From assembly GCF_012726205.1 (NCBI RefSeq), contig NZ_JAASAE010000011.1:62001-126000 (forward strand): a stretch of DNA of 64,000 nt. Direction: 5' to 3'. This DNA is from Rhodococcus sp. HNM0569 (GTDB taxonomy: Bacteria > Actinomycetota > Actinomycetes > Mycobacteriales > Mycobacteriaceae). The notes beneath the pieces were generated by a model that saw only the letters and a list, made by a program, of their open reading frames with translations, was not told the origin of the DNA and searched no databases. The translations under genes were made by a program, and so were the position numbers. This document shows, one piece after another, positions 55,867 through 64,000 of this stretch. Every line of letters starts with the position of its first letter. Within the stretch, counting starts at the first letter, position 1.

Positions 55867-56855
55867 AGAAGCGTAATCCGGCCACCATCGGCGCGTTCGG
55901 CATCATCGTGATCATCCTGGCCACGGTGGCGGCGATGTCGCTCGACTCGCTGCCGATCATCGGCGCGGGTCAGGTGTACCGCGCGCAGTTCACCGAAGCC
56001 GCGGGGCTCAAGCCCGACAACGAGGTTCGCGTCGCGGGCGTCAAGGTCGGCAAGGTCAAGTCGGTCGACCTCGACGGCGACCGGGTGACGGTGGCCTTCC
56101 AGGTGAGCGACGCGTGGCTGGGCGACCAGACGTCCGCGTCGATCCAGATCAAGACGATCCTGGGACAGAAGTACCTGTCGCTCGACCCACGCGGTTCCGA
56201 CTCGCTCGATCCGAGCGACACGATCCCGCTCGAACGCACCACCGCGCCGTACGACGTCGTCGAGGCGTTCTCGTCGGCTGCCGACACGGTCGACCAGATC
56301 GACACCGATCAGCTCGCGCAGAGCATGCAGACGCTGTCGCAGGCGTTCTCGGGCACGCCGGACGACATCCGTGCGTCGCTCGACGGTGTGAGCCGGCTGT
56401 CGCAGACCATCTCGAGTCGCGACCAGGAGCTGCGTCGCCTGTTCGACGCCACCGCCAACACCACACAGATCCTCGCCGACCGCAACAAGGAGTTCACGCA
56501 GCTCATCAGTGACGGTGGCAAGCTCCTGGAAGAGCTCAACACGCGCAAGCAGGCGATCTCGCAGCTGCTGCACGGCACGCAGCGCGTGTCGGAACAGCTC
56601 AGCGCGCTCGTCCAGGAGAATCGCGAACAGATCGGGCCTGCCCTCGACCAGCTGAACCAGGTGGTGGGTCTGCTCAACGACAATCTCGGGGACATCGACA
56701 AGGCGATGAAGCTGTACGAACCGTTCGTCCGCCTGTACACGAATGTCGTCGGCAACGGCCGGTGGTTCGACCAGGTGATCGTGAACATCCTGCCGCCGGG
56801 GCTCCCCGAGATCCCGGGCGAGCGCGAGCCCGGTCGCACGTTGGGGGTGAACTGA
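55863..56855 (+). CDS. mceC: MCE-family protein MceC
   Basis: 330 residues. A membrane helix (about 8-27), the MCE domain (FTEAAGLKPDNEVRVAGVKVGKVKSVDL; ILGQKYLSLDPRG), then a coiled, Gln-rich helical part. It lacks the C-terminal cysteine pair of MceB, and ends in a short Pro-rich tail (ILPPGLPEIPGE). Same operon, overlapping mceB. Confidence 0.93.
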   Translation: MKKRNPATIGAFGIIVIILATVAAMSLDSLPIIGAGQVYRAQFTEAAGLKPDNEVRVAGVKVGKVKSVDLDGDRVTVAFQVSDAWLGDQTSASIQIKTILGQKYLSLDPRGSDSLDPSDTIPLERTTAPYDVVEAFSSAADTVDQIDTDQLAQSMQTLSQAFSGTPDDIRASLDGVSRLSQTISSRDQELRRLFDATANTTQILADRNKEFTQLISDGGKLLEELNTRKQAISQLLHGTQRVSEQLSALVQENREQIGPALDQLNQVVGLLNDNLGDIDKAMKLYEPFVRLYTNVVGNGRWFDQVIVNILPPGLPEIPGEREPGRTLGVN

Positions 56856-56856
56856 T

Positions 56857-58119
56857 ATGAGCGGCGTCGCGCACGACACCGAACGGCGGCGGTTCAGCCG
56901 CACGCAGATCGTGATCACGAGCATCGTCGTCGTCGCGGCGATCTTGCTGGCGACCGCCCTGTGGTGGGTGTTCACCCGCGCAGGCACCACCAAGATCACG
57001 GCGTACTTCGACAAGTCCGTCGGCATCTACGAGGGGTCCGACGTCCGCGTCCTCGGCGTCAAGGTCGGGTCGATCGGCTCGGTCGAGCCGCAAGGCGAGG
57101 TCGTCAAGGTCGAGATGCGGGTCGACCGCGGCACCGACGTCCCGGCCGAGGCGAATGCCGCACAGGTGTCGCCGTCGGTCGTGTCCGATCGCTACATCCA
57201 GCTGTCGCCGCCGTACACGGGGGGCGCGAAGATGACGAGCGGCGCGACGATTCCGCGCGAGCGCACCGCGACGCCGGTGGAGGTCGATCAGCTCTACTCG
57301 AGCATCGAGGACCTCTCGCGCGCGCTCGGACCCGACGGCGCGAACAAGGAGGGCGCGCTGTCCGACCTGGTGCAGTCGGGTGCCGCCAACCTGGACGGCA
57401 ACGGAGAAGCGCTCGGCGAGAGCATCCAGCAGTTGTCCGACGCGAGTCGCACACTCAACGACTACCGTGGCGACATCTTCGACACGGTCAGGAATCTGCA
57501 GACGTTCGTGAGTGCGCTTGCGGCCAACGACGAACAGGTGCGCCAGTTCAACACGCAGCTGTCGGACCTGTCCGGCTTCCTTGCGTCCGAACGTGAGGAT
57601 CTCGCGAAGGCGTTGCAGCTGCTGGGCCCTGCGCTCGTCGACGTGGCCGACTTCGTACGCGACAACCGTGAGCTACTGACGAAGAACATCAACGACCTCG
57701 TGCCGGTGACGCAGGCCGTCGCCGACAACCGCGACTCGCTGATCAACTCGCTCACACTGCTGCCGCTCGCGGTCTCGAACCTCACCAACTCGTACGATGC
57801 CGAGGCGGGCGCGCTCGCGTCGCGGCTCACGATCCCGGATCTGCAGGATCCCGCGGGCGCGGTGTGCAAGCTGCTCGATCTGGGCAAGCTCGTGCCGGGC
57901 GACCCACGCTTCGAGCAGCTCGGCCGGCAGGCCCAGCCGCTCGTCGACCGGTGCGCGGGTATCGCGGATCAGGTCACCTCACGCGTCGCGACTCCCGAGT
58001 TGACCCTCCCGTTCGGCATCATGAGCGGCGAGAACATCCAGAACCGGGTGGTCCCCGGCACGGTGCCCGGCAATGTCTCGCCGCGCTTCGAGGGCTTCGG
58101 CAGCGGAGGTGGCCAGTGA
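56857..58119 (+). CDS. mceD: MCE-family protein MceD
   Basis: 420 residues. A basic N-terminus and membrane helix (about 16-38), the MCE domain (YFDKSVGIYEGSDVRVLGVKVGSIGSVEP; VVSDRYIQLSPPYTGG) and a long helical part. Two C-terminal cysteines (AVCKLLDLGKL, VDRCAGIADQ). It starts one base after the mceC stop and overlaps mceE by GTGA. Confidence 0.93.
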   Translation: MSGVAHDTERRRFSRTQIVITSIVVVAAILLATALWWVFTRAGTTKITAYFDKSVGIYEGSDVRVLGVKVGSIGSVEPQGEVVKVEMRVDRGTDVPAEANAAQVSPSVVSDRYIQLSPPYTGGAKMTSGATIPRERTATPVEVDQLYSSIEDLSRALGPDGANKEGALSDLVQSGAANLDGNGEALGESIQQLSDASRTLNDYRGDIFDTVRNLQTFVSALAANDEQVRQFNTQLSDLSGFLASEREDLAKALQLLGPALVDVADFVRDNRELLTKNINDLVPVTQAVADNRDSLINSLTLLPLAVSNLTNSYDAEAGALASRLTIPDLQDPAGAVCKLLDLGKLVPGDPRFEQLGRQAQPLVDRCAGIADQVTSRVATPELTLPFGIMSGENIQNRVVPGTVPGNVSPRFEGFGSGGGQ

Positions 58120-59417
58120 CCCGGAAGACTGTGTCGGCGCGGACGATGCGGCGTGCGGCCACCGCGACCGCGGCGCTGTCCGTTGCGGCGGTGCTCGCGA
58201 CCTCGTGCTCGTCGGAGGGCATCTACGGCATCCCGCTGCCCGGCGGGGCCGACGTCGGCGACGACCCGATGCATCTCACGATCCAGTTCGACGACGTCCT
58301 CGATCTCGTGCCGCAGACCGCGGTGAAGGTGGACGGCGTACCGGTGGGCCGTGTCGACTCGATCGGTGTCGCGGACGACGGATGGACCGCGGAGGTCGCC
58401 ATATTGCTCGACCGCACGGTCGACCTGCCGTCGAATGCCATTGCGGCCGTGGACCAGACCAGCCTGCTCGGCGAGAAGTTCATCCAGCTCACGCCACCGC
58501 AGGAAGGCGCCGCCGGCACGCTGTCGGACGGCGACGAGATCCCGTTGGCGAACACTCGGCACTCCACCGAGATCGAGCAGGTGCTCGGTGCGCTGTCGCT
58601 GTTGCTCAACGGCGGCGGCGTCGGCCAGTTGCAGCCGGTCGTGCACGAGCTCAGCACCGCGCTCGACGGCCGCGAAGGTCGCGTGAAAGAGCTGTTGCAC
58701 CAGACGAACACGCTCGTCGACGGGCTCAACGACCAGCGCGACGACATCACGCGTGCGCTCGACGGGCTCGACACCCTCACTGCCCGCACCGCCGAGCAGA
58801 CCGACAAGATCGAAGCCGTGCTCGACGAACTGCCGGTCGCGACGGGTGTGCTCGAAGAGCAGCGTCCACAGCTCACCCAGATGCTGGGCCAGCTCGACCG
58901 GCTCGGGCAGGTCGGCACCGACGTGCTCACGCGCTCGCGCGACGACCTCATCAACGACCTGCTGGCGCTGCGGCCCACCCTGCAGGCGCTCGCCGCGGCG
59001 GGCCAGGACCTGCCGGACGCGCTGCCCTTCGTGCCCACCGTGCCGTTCCCCGACGGCGTCGAGAAGATCGCACTGGGCGGTTCGGTCAACCTGTGGCTCA
59101 CCGTGGACCTGCAGATCGGCGACGCGCTGTCGGCACTCGGCGTCGGCCAGGGCGATCCGGTGTACGTGCCGCCGCTCTACGGCGAGCCGAAGCCGGTCAT
59201 CGATCCGAGCAATCCGTACGTGGGTGGCAACGGTCCGCGTCCGGGGTGGCCCACCGTGTCGCTGCTTCCGGTGCTGCCGTTCGGGGCGCCGCCGGCGCTG
59301 CCGCCGCTGCCGGGTGCGTCGGGTACCGCGGGAGACGGCGGTGACCAGGGCGGCGACGCTCCGCGGAATCCGTTCGAAGGCTTCCTGCAACAGTTCGGAA
59401 TCGGGGGAGGACAGTGA
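58116..59417 (+). CDS. mceE: MCE-family lipoprotein MceE
   Basis: 433 residues from GTG 58116. A signal peptide ends in the lipobox LATSC near residue 31, so MceE is membrane-anchored by lipid instead of a helix, as in other mce loci. MCE domain: QFDDVLDLVPQTAVKVDGVPVGRVDSI; TSLLGEKFIQLTPP. The C-terminal 90 residues are Pro/Gly-rich (PFGAPPALPPLPGASG). Overlaps mceF. Confidence 0.95.
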   Translation: MTRKTVSARTMRRAATATAALSVAAVLATSCSSEGIYGIPLPGGADVGDDPMHLTIQFDDVLDLVPQTAVKVDGVPVGRVDSIGVADDGWTAEVAILLDRTVDLPSNAIAAVDQTSLLGEKFIQLTPPQEGAAGTLSDGDEIPLANTRHSTEIEQVLGALSLLLNGGGVGQLQPVVHELSTALDGREGRVKELLHQTNTLVDGLNDQRDDITRALDGLDTLTARTAEQTDKIEAVLDELPVATGVLEEQRPQLTQMLGQLDRLGQVGTDVLTRSRDDLINDLLALRPTLQALAAAGQDLPDALPFVPTVPFPDGVEKIALGGSVNLWLTVDLQIGDALSALGVGQGDPVYVPPLYGEPKPVIDPSNPYVGGNGPRPGWPTVSLLPVLPFGAPPALPPLPGASGTAGDGGDQGGDAPRNPFEGFLQQFGIGGGQ

Positions 59418-60655
59418 GATCTCGACTCGTCCGGGTCCAGCTGATCGCGTTCGTCGTGGTCGCGCTGCTCGGCCTGGTGTACGTGGGCGCGCAGTACGTG
59501 CGCCTCGACAAGCTCCTCGGGTTCGGCGAGTACACCGTGCACGCCGAACTATCGGACTCGGGCGGCATCTTCACCAACGCCGAGGTCACCTACCGCGGTG
59601 TCCCGGTGGGGCGTGTGGGCGCGTTGTCGCTCACGTCCGACGGGGTGAGTGTCGAGCTCAAGCTCGACTCGGGCGGGCCGGACATTCCGGAGTCGTCGAA
59701 GGCCGTGGTCGCCAACCGGTCCGCGATCGGCGAGCAGTACGTCGATCTGCAGCCCGACACGGATCAGCCGCCCTTCCTCGCCGACGGCTCCGTCATCACC
59801 GACACGCAGACTCCGGTCCCGGTCGAACAGGTGCTCACGAGTGTCAACGGCCTCGTCCGGTCGGTTCCGCTCGACGATCTGACGACGGTCGTCCGTGAGC
59901 TCGGAACCGCGCTCGACGGCCGGGGGGACGAGATCGGCAGGCTCGCCGACTCGCTGTCCACGCTGACCCAGTCCGGTGTCGAGGCGCTGCCGGAGACGCT
60001 CCAGCTGATCCGGGACAGCCGCATCGTGCTCGACACCCAGAGCGAGCAGTCGTCCTCGATCCGGCAGTTCAGCCGCGACCTCGACGACGTCGCGGCGCAG
60101 CTGCGGGCCAGCGACCCCGACGTGCGCACCATCATCGACGGGGGTCTGCCCGCGAGCGAGCAGCTCGGCGGACTCGTCCAGGACGCAGGCCCGGGCCTGA
60201 CCACAGGCGTGCACAACCTCGCACTGCTCGCCGAGAAGCTCGCGCCGCAGGCCGTCGCGCTCAACCCCCTGCTGCTGTTCCTGCCGGGCGTCTCGGCGGC
60301 GGCGTCGACCATCGCGCCCGGCGACGGTACGGTGCACCAGGGCATCGTGCTCGAGACGAACAACCCGCCGTCGTGCACGGTGGGCTACGAGGGCACGCAG
60401 GCAATCCTCGACCAGATGAAGCGCGAGGACCCGCACTTCGACGACACGCAGCAGGACTTCCCGTTCAACTCGGAGGCGTCGTGTGAGGTGCCGCAGGGCA
60501 GTGTCACCGGCGTCCGCAGCGCGAACCGCATCCAGTTCGCCGACCCCGACACCCCGCAGCCGTGGGATTCGAAGCCCAAGGTCGATCCCGACAAGCTCGA
60601 CCTCAATCCGATCGCGAGCCAGCTCGCACCGCTGGTCGGGGTCACTCCGAAGTAG
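59414..60655 (+). CDS. mceF: MCE-family protein MceF
   Basis: 413 residues. A membrane helix (about 8-28), then the MCE domain (LSDSGGIFTNAEVTYRGVPVGRVGALSL; VVANRSAIGEQYVDLQPDTD) and a helical part; the C-terminal region has the cysteines of NPPSCTVGYEGTQ and EASCEVPQG. It is the last of the six Mce subunits. A perfect hairpin follows eight bases after the stop. Confidence 0.94.
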   Translation: MRSRLVRVQLIAFVVVALLGLVYVGAQYVRLDKLLGFGEYTVHAELSDSGGIFTNAEVTYRGVPVGRVGALSLTSDGVSVELKLDSGGPDIPESSKAVVANRSAIGEQYVDLQPDTDQPPFLADGSVITDTQTPVPVEQVLTSVNGLVRSVPLDDLTTVVRELGTALDGRGDEIGRLADSLSTLTQSGVEALPETLQLIRDSRIVLDTQSEQSSSIRQFSRDLDDVAAQLRASDPDVRTIIDGGLPASEQLGGLVQDAGPGLTTGVHNLALLAEKLAPQAVALNPLLLFLPGVSAAASTIAPGDGTVHQGIVLETNNPPSCTVGYEGTQAILDQMKREDPHFDDTQQDFPFNSEASCEVPQGSVTGVRSANRIQFADPDTPQPWDSKPKVDPDKLDLNPIASQLAPLVGVTPK

Positions 60656-60661
60656 AGCGCG

Positions 60662-60687
60662 GTGGCTCGGCGTCCTCGCCGAGCCAC
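60662..60687 (+). terminator. 11-bp hairpin after mceF
   Basis: GTGGCTCGGCG (60662-60672) pairs perfectly with CGCCGAGCCAC (60677-60687) around TCCT. No T run, but it separates mceF from genes that have their own -10. Confidence 0.65.
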
Positions 60688-60708
60688 GGGCGTGTGCACG
60701 ACGATCAG

Positions 60709-60714
60709 TAGGGT
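60709..60714 (+). promoter_or_regulatory. Leaderless -10 for the Mce-associated genes
   Basis: TAGGGT lies six bases before GTG 60721. No Shine-Dalgarno is seen between it and the start. Confidence 0.55.
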
Positions 60715-60720
60715 ATTGAT

Positions 60721-61416
60721 GTGACACCAACAGTTTCGGCCGAACCCGAGGGCCCGTCCGGGCCTACGCAGGAAACCTCGCCCCTCGGCAGAGCGCTGCT
60801 CGCCGGGGCGGTCGTCCTCCTGGTCGTCGCCGTCGTGGCGGCCGGCTGGTTCGGATTCACGTGGGTCCGAGCCGTCGTGGGCGACGGCGACGTGGCCTCC
60901 GCGCGCGACTCGGCCCTCGACGGCGCCCAGCAGGCGGCGATCAACCTCAACACGGTCGACGCCGCGAACATCGACGCGTCGTTCGAGAACATGCGTTCGT
61001 CGATCACCGGCGACCAGATGAACAAGGACCTCGACACGACGGTCCAGCAGCTCACCGACGCCGTGCGGCAATCCGGTGCCACGAGCAAGGGCGAGGTGCT
61101 CAGCGGCGCCCTCACCGAACTCAACACCGACGACAAGACCGGAAAGGCGCTCGTCGTGCTCGCCGTCACCACCACGTGGCCGCAGCAGTACGAGCGCACC
61201 AAGGTCACGATGACCCTCGGGATGCGTGACGTCGACGGGGTGTGGAAGGCCGAGTCGGTGCAGCCGGTGGGCAGCCGGATCCAGCTCGACGCGGGGCCCA
61301 CTCCCGGCGCGGAGCAAGCCCCCGCCGAGGGTGCGCCGCCCGCGGACGCGCCGCCCGCCGAGGCTCCCGCGGAGGAGGCACCCGCCGAACCCGCCGCCCC
61401 CGCCGAGGGGCCGTAG
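60721..61416 (+). CDS. Mce-associated membrane protein (Mas-like) 1
   Basis: 231 residues from GTG 60721. A short cytoplasmic N-terminus, one membrane helix (about 25-50), then an extracytoplasmic domain with ARDSALDGAQQAAINLNTVD and TMTLGMRDVDGVWKAESVQPVG, the usual form of Mce-associated proteins, and a Pro/Ala/Glu-rich tail of about 45 residues. Such proteins stabilise Mce complexes. It appears to have its own promoter after the mceF hairpin. Confidence 0.85.
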   Translation: MTPTVSAEPEGPSGPTQETSPLGRALLAGAVVLLVVAVVAAGWFGFTWVRAVVGDGDVASARDSALDGAQQAAINLNTVDAANIDASFENMRSSITGDQMNKDLDTTVQQLTDAVRQSGATSKGEVLSGALTELNTDDKTGKALVVLAVTTTWPQQYERTKVTMTLGMRDVDGVWKAESVQPVGSRIQLDAGPTPGAEQAPAEGAPPADAPPAEAPAEEAPAEPAAPAEGP

Positions 61417-61454
61417 TCCGCGCCGCGCACGCAGCTCGACAGAAATGGTGAACC

Positions 61455-62258
61455 ATGCCACCCCAACGCCGTAAGAACACTCCCGCCAACGCTCCGAAGG
61501 GGCGGCGTCCGTACGTGGCCGGAACCCGTGGGCGCACGCCGCGGGACGCAGCCGACGCGCCGGGAACCGAACCACCGGAGGTCGACGCACCCGAGGCCGA
61601 CGTACCAGGGGCCGAAGCACCCGAGACGCCTGTCCCCGTCGAACCGGCTCCCGACGCGAAGGAGTCGAAGCCGGACCTGACGAAGCCTGCCGAGCCGGCT
61701 CCCGAGGCGACGGAACCGACCGAGCCGGAATCGAAGCCGGAGAAGGCACCCGCCGCGCCTGTCGCCTGGAAGCCGATCGCCGCGGTGTTCGCCGCCGCCG
61801 TCGTATTCGCTGCGATCGCGGTCGTGGCCGCGATTCGACCGGGCTTCGACGCGGACACCGGCAACCAGGCGTGGGTCGACGCCGGCGCCACCTCGGAAGT
61901 CACCGCGGCGACGACGGAGGGCCTCGAGTCGCTGTACTCGTACAGCTACGACACGATCGACGCCGACTTCGACAAGGCGCGTGGGTTCCTCACCGAGGAC
62001 AAGCGCAAGGAATTCGACGAGACGGCCGACACCACGAAACAGGCTGCACAGCAGACGAAGACCGCAACACAAGCCGATGTCACCGACATCGGTGTCGTCC
62101 GCCTCGAGGGTGACAATGCCGAGGTGCTCGCGCACCTGAACGTGAGCGCGACGGGCGATGCCGTCGCGCAGGGCAGTGCGGCCACCCCGGTCGTCGTGCA
62201 CCTCACCAATGTCGACGGTAAGTGGCTGCTCTCGGACATCTCCGACAACCAGGCGTGA
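61455..62258 (+). CDS. Mce-associated membrane protein (Mas-like) 2
   Basis: 267 residues. About 98 residues of Pro/Glu/Ala-rich cytoplasmic sequence precede one membrane helix (about 103-125) and a domain with LYSYSYDTIDADFDKARGFLT and VVHLTNVDGKWLLSDI, homologous in plan to the preceding protein. It follows that gene by 38 bases and is probably co-transcribed. It is convergent with the GNAT gene (13 bases). Confidence 0.85.
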   Translation: MPPQRRKNTPANAPKGRRPYVAGTRGRTPRDAADAPGTEPPEVDAPEADVPGAEAPETPVPVEPAPDAKESKPDLTKPAEPAPEATEPTEPESKPEKAPAAPVAWKPIAAVFAAAVVFAAIAVVAAIRPGFDADTGNQAWVDAGATSEVTAATTEGLESLYSYSYDTIDADFDKARGFLTEDKRKEFDETADTTKQAAQQTKTATQADVTDIGVVRLEGDNAEVLAHLNVSATGDAVAQGSAATPVVVHLTNVDGKWLLSDISDNQA

Positions 62259-62271
62259 CCGCTGCCGCGGT

Positions 62272-62928
62272 TCAGCGCCGCGGTACCCGCAGCATGACGT
62301 TCACCCTCGGGCCGCGTCGTCCGAGGGTGGTCGTCCCGATCAAGTGGCCGTCGAAGCGTTCGTAGAACGGGACATTGGAGTCCTTGCACAGACCGCACAC
62401 GGGCACGCCCAGCGTGTCCGCTCGGTCCACGAGATCCTGGAACAGTGCGGTGCCGACACCGCGCCGATGGTTTTCCGGACTCGCGCCGAGATAGACCGCG
62501 AGGATATGCGGCACTCCGGGAACCGTGCGGGCGAGTGCGGCATCCACCCGGATGCCCGCCGCCACGCGGGTTCCCATGTCGCGCATGAGTTCCGGGCCGC
62601 CGATCAGCGAGTGCCACGGCGTACGGGTGTGGTCGGGGCCATGCCACAGCAGCACGCCTTCGATCCTGCCGTCGACCGTGGCGACGGTCGCCGTTCCCTG
62701 CGGCAGATGCCTGCGCCGCGCCATCGTGAGGATCATCTTCGGCTGTCGCCGGTCGCGCACCGACTCGTCCGGGAAGAGATACTCGCCCACGGGGTCGTCG
62801 CGATGGAAGGCGCGACCGAGCACCGAGGCGATCGCGGGAAGATCGGAGCCCGTCGCTGAGCGGACGGTGATGTCGCCGCCGCGGTTCGTCGTCGTGTCTC
62901 CGGTAGTCACCGGACCTCGTGTCGTCAC
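62272..62928 (-). CDS. GNAT-family N-acetyltransferase coupled to an alpha-oxoamine synthase
   Basis: 218 residues from GTG 62928, which overlaps the stop of the upstream synthase by GTGA; GTG 62910 is an alternative. GNAT fold: ITVRSATGSDLPAIASVLGRAF at the front, ILAVYLGASPENHRRGVGTALFQ with the RRGVG acetyl-CoA loop, and VCGLCKDSNVPFYERFDGH at the end. It may N-acylate the amino ketone made by the upstream enzyme (inference). The substrate is not known. Confidence 0.87.
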   Translation of the reverse strand: MTTRGPVTTGDTTTNRGGDITVRSATGSDLPAIASVLGRAFHRDDPVGEYLFPDESVRDRRQPKMILTMARRRHLPQGTATVATVDGRIEGVLLWHGPDHTRTPWHSLIGGPELMRDMGTRVAAGIRVDAALARTVPGVPHILAVYLGASPENHRRGVGTALFQDLVDRADTLGVPVCGLCKDSNVPFYERFDGHLIGTTTLGRRGPRVNVMLRVPRR

Positions 62929-64000
62929 AGGGAATCGACCACCTCTCGCAGTGTCGCCATGGCATATTCGATCTGGTCGGGCGTGTGGTCGCTCGAGACG
63001 AAGAACCGCAGACGCTCCTCGCCGGCGGGAACCGACGGATGTGTGATCGCCGTCGTGTTGACGCCGCGTTCCATCATCGCCGTCGACGCGAGCGCCGCGC
63101 GGTCGGTGTCGCGCACCAGGATCGGCACGATCGGCGTGCCCTGCGACATGCCGACGTCGAATCCGTGCTCGAGTGCCGTCCGGTGCAGCAGTGCGCCGTT
63201 CGCCTGCACACGTTCGACGCGTTCCGGTTCGGCGCGCATCACGTCGAATGCGGCCCGCGCGGCGGCGACGGCCGACGGCGCCGGGCCCGTCGCGTACAGG
63301 CTCACGCCCGGGGCCGAATACTTGAACCCGCGCACGAGATCTGCATTGCCTGCGAGGAATCCGCCGCAGCTGCCGAGTGCCTTCGACAGCGTGCCCATCC
63401 AGATGTCGACGGCGTCGCCGGGGAGATCGAACAACTCGCGTACGCCGAGGCCGGTGCGGCCGAGTACACCGAACGAGTGCGCCTCGTCGATCATGATCGA
63501 ACAGTCGTGCCTGCGCGCGACCTCGATCAGTTCGGGTAGAGGGGGAACGTCGCCGTCCATGCTGTAGTGGCCTTCGAGTACGACGAGCGCGCGCTCGAAG
63601 CTGCCACGGGACATCCGCAGCACGGCGTCGAGCGAGTCGGGGTCGTTGTGACGGAACGAGATCCGCTTGCACCCGGCCCATCGGGTGCCCGACACGATGC
63701 TGCTGTGCACGAGCGAGTCGCACACCGCGAGGTCGCCCGCGCCCAACAGGTAGCCGACCGCCGCGGTGTTGGTCGAGTACCCGCTCGTGGTCACCACCGC
63801 GTCGTCGACTGCGTATGCGTCGGCGAGCCGCCGTTCGAGGTCGCTGTAGAGGGGGATCTGCCCCGAGACGATGCGGCTCGCGGACACCGACGTGCCGTAC
63901 ACGTCGATCGCGTCCTTCGCCGCCTCGCGTACCCGCGGATCCTCGGCGAGGCCGAGATAGCTGAAGCTGCCGAAGTTGATCAGCTCACGCCCGGAGTAGC
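62925..64000 (-). CDS. Alpha-oxoamine synthase (8-amino-7-oxononanoate synthase-like), N-terminus beyond window
   Basis: 357 residues are visible and the frame is open at base 64000; the missing N-terminus is perhaps 40-80 residues. PLP fold type I: INFGSFSYLGLAEDPRV, HNDPDSLDAVL, MIDEAHSFGVLGRTGLG with the PLP-binding aspartate, and TLSKALGSCGG with the Schiff-base lysine. The family condenses an amino acid with an acyl-CoA or acyl-ACP and releases CO2 (BioF, KBL, serine palmitoyltransferase, CqsA). No bio genes are visible nearby and a GNAT is coupled to it, so a secondary role is more likely than biotin synthesis; the rest of the locus is unseen. Confidence 0.88.
   Translation of the reverse strand, partial: YSGRELINFGSFSYLGLAEDPRVREAAKDAIDVYGTSVSASRIVSGQIPLYSDLERRLADAYAVDDAVVTTSGYSTNTAAVGYLLGAGDLAVCDSLVHSSIVSGTRWAGCKRISFRHNDPDSLDAVLRMSRGSFERALVVLEGHYSMDGDVPPLPELIEVARRHDCSIMIDEAHSFGVLGRTGLGVRELFDLPGDAVDIWMGTLSKALGSCGGFLAGNADLVRGFKYSAPGVSLYATGPAPSAVAAARAAFDVMRAEPERVERVQANGALLHRTALEHGFDVGMSQGTPIVPILVRDTDRAALASTAMMERGVNTTAITHPSVPAGEERLRFFVSSDHTPDQIEYAMATLREVVDSL

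Overview
The window is high-GC actinobacterial DNA. Gene content and order point to a mycolic-acid-containing member of the Mycobacteriales, most like Rhodococcus or Nocardia; I cannot name a species. The evidence is a complete mkl-yrbE-mce locus, a hadA-hadB dehydratase pair, and a menaquinone backbone (menA, menE, DUF3349, small membrane gene, pitA, VOC, menB, menC, menD, DUF3592, menG, menJ, polyprenyl synthase, htpX, yajQ, tRNAs, rpmG, hadAB, tRNA-Trp, secE, nusG, rplK, rplA, rplJ, rplL) that follows the order I remember from the Mycobacterium tuberculosis Rv0534c-Rv0655 region. GTG starts, 4-base stop/start overlaps and leaderless promoters are common.

Layout. 1-7.4 kb: a truncated GNAT gene, a PlsC-like acyltransferase, a small membrane protein, menA, a large SARP/AfsR-type regulator and a MurE-like ligase. 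7.4-14.5 kb: an FAD oxidoreductase, a DrrAB-type ABC exporter, menE, two tandem DUF3349 genes, a small membrane gene and the phosphate transporter pitA. 14.8-29.3 kb: an accessory block lying between pitA and the VOC/menB genes. It holds a branched-chain-amino-acid-type ABC importer (with a LivH-LivM fusion), a TetR gene, and a divergent eight-gene operon cysQ-cysD-cysNC-NTF2-SDR-sulfotransferase-DUF1214-LLM oxidoreductase. 29.3-42.2 kb: hemerythrin, VOC protein, menB, a thioesterase, menC, an IdeR-box-linked siderophore-interacting protein, menD, menG, menJ, a polyprenyl diphosphate synthase, htpX and yajQ. 42.3-50.4 kb: tRNA-Tyr, -Thr, -Met and -Trp, rpmG, hadAB, secE-nusG-rplK-rplA, an MFS exporter, and rplJ-rplL. 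50.4-62.3 kb: mkl, yrbEA, yrbEB, mceA-F and two Mce-associated membrane proteins. 62.3-64 kb: a GNAT and an alpha-oxoamine synthase that runs off the window.

How the parts work together. The men genes, with the polyprenyl synthase (side chain) and MenJ (side-chain reduction), supply most of the menaquinone route after chorismate/isochorismate. The mkl-mce genes encode an envelope lipid importer with its own ATPase. The most distinctive unit is the cys-sulfotransferase operon. It encodes making of the sulfate donor PAPS, hydrolysis of the by-product PAP, a sulfotransferase, and four enzymes that could build or modify the acceptor. It sits behind one promoter whose -35 element lies inside a double TetR-type operator next to the divergent tetR gene. 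That makes it a self-contained, repressor-controlled sulfoconjugation module of unknown product, and it is my candidate for an undescribed system.
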